Shown here piece after piece: positions 23,756 through 25,633 of a stretch of 25,633 bases of DNA (its first letter is position 1; every line of letters begins with the position of its first letter). A program made the translations under genes and the position numbers. The DNA comes from UBA668 sp966112835 (GTDB taxonomy: Bacteria; Actinomycetota; Acidimicrobiia; Acidimicrobiales; Ilumatobacteraceae). The notes beneath the pieces were generated by a model. The model was not told the origin of the DNA. It ran no database searches and saw nothing but the letters and a program-made list of their open reading frames with translations. The stretch spans positions 1 through 25,633 of the forward strand of contig CBHWEI010000022.1 in the NCBI GenBank assembly GCA_966112835.1. The letters run 5' to 3'.

Positions 23756-25579
23756 GTGAGGACCAGCAAAGCCAGCAAGTTCGCTGCGCTCGCGGTCGGT
23801 CTCGCCCTCGTCGCCGCTGCCTGCAGCAGCGACGGCGCCAGCGAAACCACGACCGGCGGCACCGACACCACCACCGGTGGTACCGACACCACCGCAGGCG
23901 AGACCACCGTTCCGGCGGCCACGGGTGGCACTGTCACCTATGCCGCGGAGCAGGAGTACACCGCCTACAACAACGGCACGGCCGACCAGGTGTTGTTCGC
24001 CAACACCCTCGTGCTCAACCTCGTGCAGCCCGGCCCGTTCGTGTCGGCACCCGATCTCACCTTCAAGCTGTGGGACGAGATGATGGTGTCCGCCGAGGTC
24101 ACCAGCACCGACCCGCAGGTCGTCGAGTACGTGGTGAAGCCCGAAGCCGTGTGGAGCGATGGCGAAGCCATCGACTGCGACGACTTCTACCTCGCATGGA
24201 TCGCCAACAACGGCAAGCTCAGCCACCCGAACCCGGACTACACGGGTCCCGGCCAGCTCGACGCCGACGGCAATGAGGTCCCCGAGACCCTGCCCGACTT
24301 CAACACCGCCGGCACCACCGGCTACGAGAACATCTCGAAGCTCGAGTGCTCGGACGACGGCAAGACCATCACCACCACCTACGACACCCCCTACGCCGAC
24401 TGGCAGGGTCTGTTCGGTGGTCTGATCCCGGCGCACGTCGTCGAGAAGGATTCGGGCGTCGCCGACATCACCACGATCGATCCCACCACCTCGTCGGCCG
24501 ACTCGGTCGCCGCAGGCGCCGACTGGAGCACCGGTTTCTCGGGCTTCGATCCGGCCAAGGATCTCTCGGGTGCCTGGTACACCATCGACTCCTTCACCCA
24601 GGGCTCGAACCTCATCCTGAAGCGCAACGAGAAGTTCTGGGGCACCCCGGGCAACCTCGACAGCATCGTCTTCCAGCTCGTCCCGGATGCCACGCAGCAG
24701 CCGGCCGCTCTGCAGAACGGTGACGTCCAGGTCATCTCGCCGCAGCCGAACGCCGACCTCGTGGCACAGCTCGAGGGCATCGAAGGCGTCACCGCCAACG
24801 TCGAGCAGGGCCTCACGTTCGAGCACTACGACTTCAACCAGGCCAACAAGCACCTCGCCAAGCTCGAGGTCCGTCAGGCCCTGTCGTACTGCATCGACCG
24901 CGAAGAGATCGTCAGCACCCTCGTGGCGCCGATCAACCCCGACGCGACCGTGCTGAACAACCGCATCTACGTCCCGTCGGCTGCCGACTACAAGGACAAC
25001 AGCGGTGGTCTGAAGCGTGACGTGGCCAAGGCCAAGTCGCTCCTCGAAGGCGCCGGCTACACCCTTGGCGCCGACGGCATCTACGTCGACAAGGATGGCG
25101 AGCGTCTGAGCCTGCGTCTGGGTCGTCGTGACCCGAACCCGCGCCGTCAGAGCACCAACGAGCTGTTCGCCGAGCAGTGCAAGGAAGCCGGCATCGAGCT
25201 GACCGACGACCCGGCCGAGAACTTCAACGCCGAGCGTCTGCCCGCCAGCGACTACGACATCGCGCTGTTCGCGTGGGTGTCCACCCCGCTGCTGTCGTCG
25301 AACACTTCCATCTACGTGCCCGGCGGCCCGCAGAACTGGAACAACTACAGCGACCCGAAGGTCCAGGACCTCTTCGATCAGGCCAACAAGGAGTTCGACG
25401 CCGCCAAGCGCGCCGACCTCATGAACCAGATCGACCAGGTCCTCTGGGACGACATGGCAACCCTGCCGCTGTTCCAGTTCCAGGAGATGGTTGCCTTCAG
25501 CGACACCGTCCAGAACGTGGTCTTCAACGGCCCGCTCGGCGTGACGTGGAACGGCAACGAATGGGCGCTCGCGTCCTGA
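23756..25579 (+). CDS. ABC transporter family-5 substrate-binding lipoprotein
   Basis: Extracytoplasmic receptor of an oligopeptide/dipeptide-type importer, 607 aa. A lipoprotein signal peptide (RTSKASK, hydrophobic core, lipobox VAAAC with C23) is followed by a Thr/Gly linker with two TTTGGTD units (about 30-58) that tethers the domain to the membrane. The mature SBP_bac_5 domain shows VWSDGEAIDCDDFYLAW, GAWYTIDSFTQGSNLILKRN, the YDFNQANKHLAKLEVRQALSYCIDRE segment and a closing LPLFQF, in family order. The ligand is probably a peptide but could be another solute. The start is a GTG with an ideal AGGAGG 9 nt upstream. Arg codon CGT is frequent in the last third, suggesting high expression. 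No permease or ATPase gene is inside the window. Confidence 0.92.
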   Translation: MRTSKASKFAALAVGLALVAAACSSDGASETTTGGTDTTTGGTDTTAGETTVPAATGGTVTYAAEQEYTAYNNGTADQVLFANTLVLNLVQPGPFVSAPDLTFKLWDEMMVSAEVTSTDPQVVEYVVKPEAVWSDGEAIDCDDFYLAWIANNGKLSHPNPDYTGPGQLDADGNEVPETLPDFNTAGTTGYENISKLECSDDGKTITTTYDTPYADWQGLFGGLIPAHVVEKDSGVADITTIDPTTSSADSVAAGADWSTGFSGFDPAKDLSGAWYTIDSFTQGSNLILKRNEKFWGTPGNLDSIVFQLVPDATQQPAALQNGDVQVISPQPNADLVAQLEGIEGVTANVEQGLTFEHYDFNQANKHLAKLEVRQALSYCIDREEIVSTLVAPINPDATVLNNRIYVPSAADYKDNSGGLKRDVAKAKSLLEGAGYTLGADGIYVDKDGERLSLRLGRRDPNPRRQSTNELFAEQCKEAGIELTDDPAENFNAERLPASDYDIALFAWVSTPLLSSNTSIYVPGGPQNWNNYSDPKVQDLFDQANKEFDAAKRADLMNQIDQVLWDDMATLPLFQFQEMVAFSDTVQNVVFNGPLGVTWNGNEWALAS

Positions 25580-25601
25580 TCCACCAGAAGTAGCGGTGCA
25601 A

Positions 25602-25633
25602 GGGCCGGCCCTCCCCCGGGGGCCCCGGCGCCC
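25602..25633 (+). terminator. GC-rich fold-back after the substrate-binding protein gene (cut by window end)
   Basis: Two perfect 10-bp palindromes, GGGCCGGCCC (25602-25611) and CCCCCGGGGG (25613-25622), are followed by more complementary C-rich sequence up to the window edge. It may be a terminator or attenuator between a highly expressed receptor gene and permease genes beyond. The element is incomplete here. Confidence 0.35.

Noticed and set aside
23850..23910. Tandem DNA repeat near the start of the receptor gene
   Set aside because: It encodes the Thr/Gly linker (TTTGGTD units) behind the lipobox and is in frame; ordinary lipoprotein linker.

Overview
The window is a gene-dense, high-GC stretch of an actinobacterial chromosome. 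I place it with the Acidimicrobiia (Ilumatobacter-like) by inference only. Supporting features are the DUF2510-RDD protein, the F420/FMN luciferase-like oxidoreductase, the Arg-type P-loop in RapZ, Gram-positive LexA-type boxes, and two actinobacterial neighbourhoods (coaE-uvrB-uvrA-MFS and uvrC-rapZ-gap-pgk-tpiA) lying back to back. I see no tRNA, rRNA, CRISPR array, insertion sequence or prophage.

Layout. 58-3166: a small RDD membrane protein, then (minus strand) a NarL-type two-component system whose kinase stop and regulator start overlap. 3227-7063: coaE, a convergent double-GNAT acetyltransferase, and uvrB. 7114-9781: an exported PASTA-like protein with a Pro/Thr tail, and an opposing GAF-GGDEF(degenerate)-EAL c-di-GMP protein. 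9867-13981: uvrA translationally coupled to an MFS transporter. 14024-16818: a rhomboid-fold protein lacking the protease residues, divergent from uvrC. 16873-19746: an M20 amidohydrolase, an LLM-class flavin oxidoreductase and a SAM methyltransferase. 19747-23550: rapZ, then the glycolytic operon gap-pgk-tpiA. 23756-25579: a family-5 (oligopeptide-type) substrate-binding lipoprotein, possibly the first gene of an ABC importer operon that continues beyond the window.

How the genes work together. All three subunits of the UvrABC excision nuclease are here. uvrB and uvrA each have a LexA-type box (GAAC-N4-GTTC core) in a divergent promoter region, so a GNAT enzyme and a c-di-GMP phosphodiesterase may share SOS control with them. 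gap, pgk and tpiA encode consecutive lower-glycolysis steps, preceded by the RapZ-family nucleotide-binding protein. yvcK and whiA, which normally separate rapZ from gap in Actinobacteria, are absent.

The most striking signal is in the promoters. Twelve of the 20 genes have a TANNNT -10 hexamer ending 6-8 nt before the start codon, the signature of leaderless transcription. In two divergent pairs (rhomboid-like/uvrC and LLM/methyltransferase) the opposing -10 hexamers share one TA step in a 23-24 bp intergenic space, making minimal symmetric bidirectional leaderless promoters. Genes without this signature are translationally coupled (response regulator, MFS, pgk, tpiA), have a clear Shine-Dalgarno sequence (gap, substrate-binding protein, EAL protein), or are ambiguous (PASTA protein).
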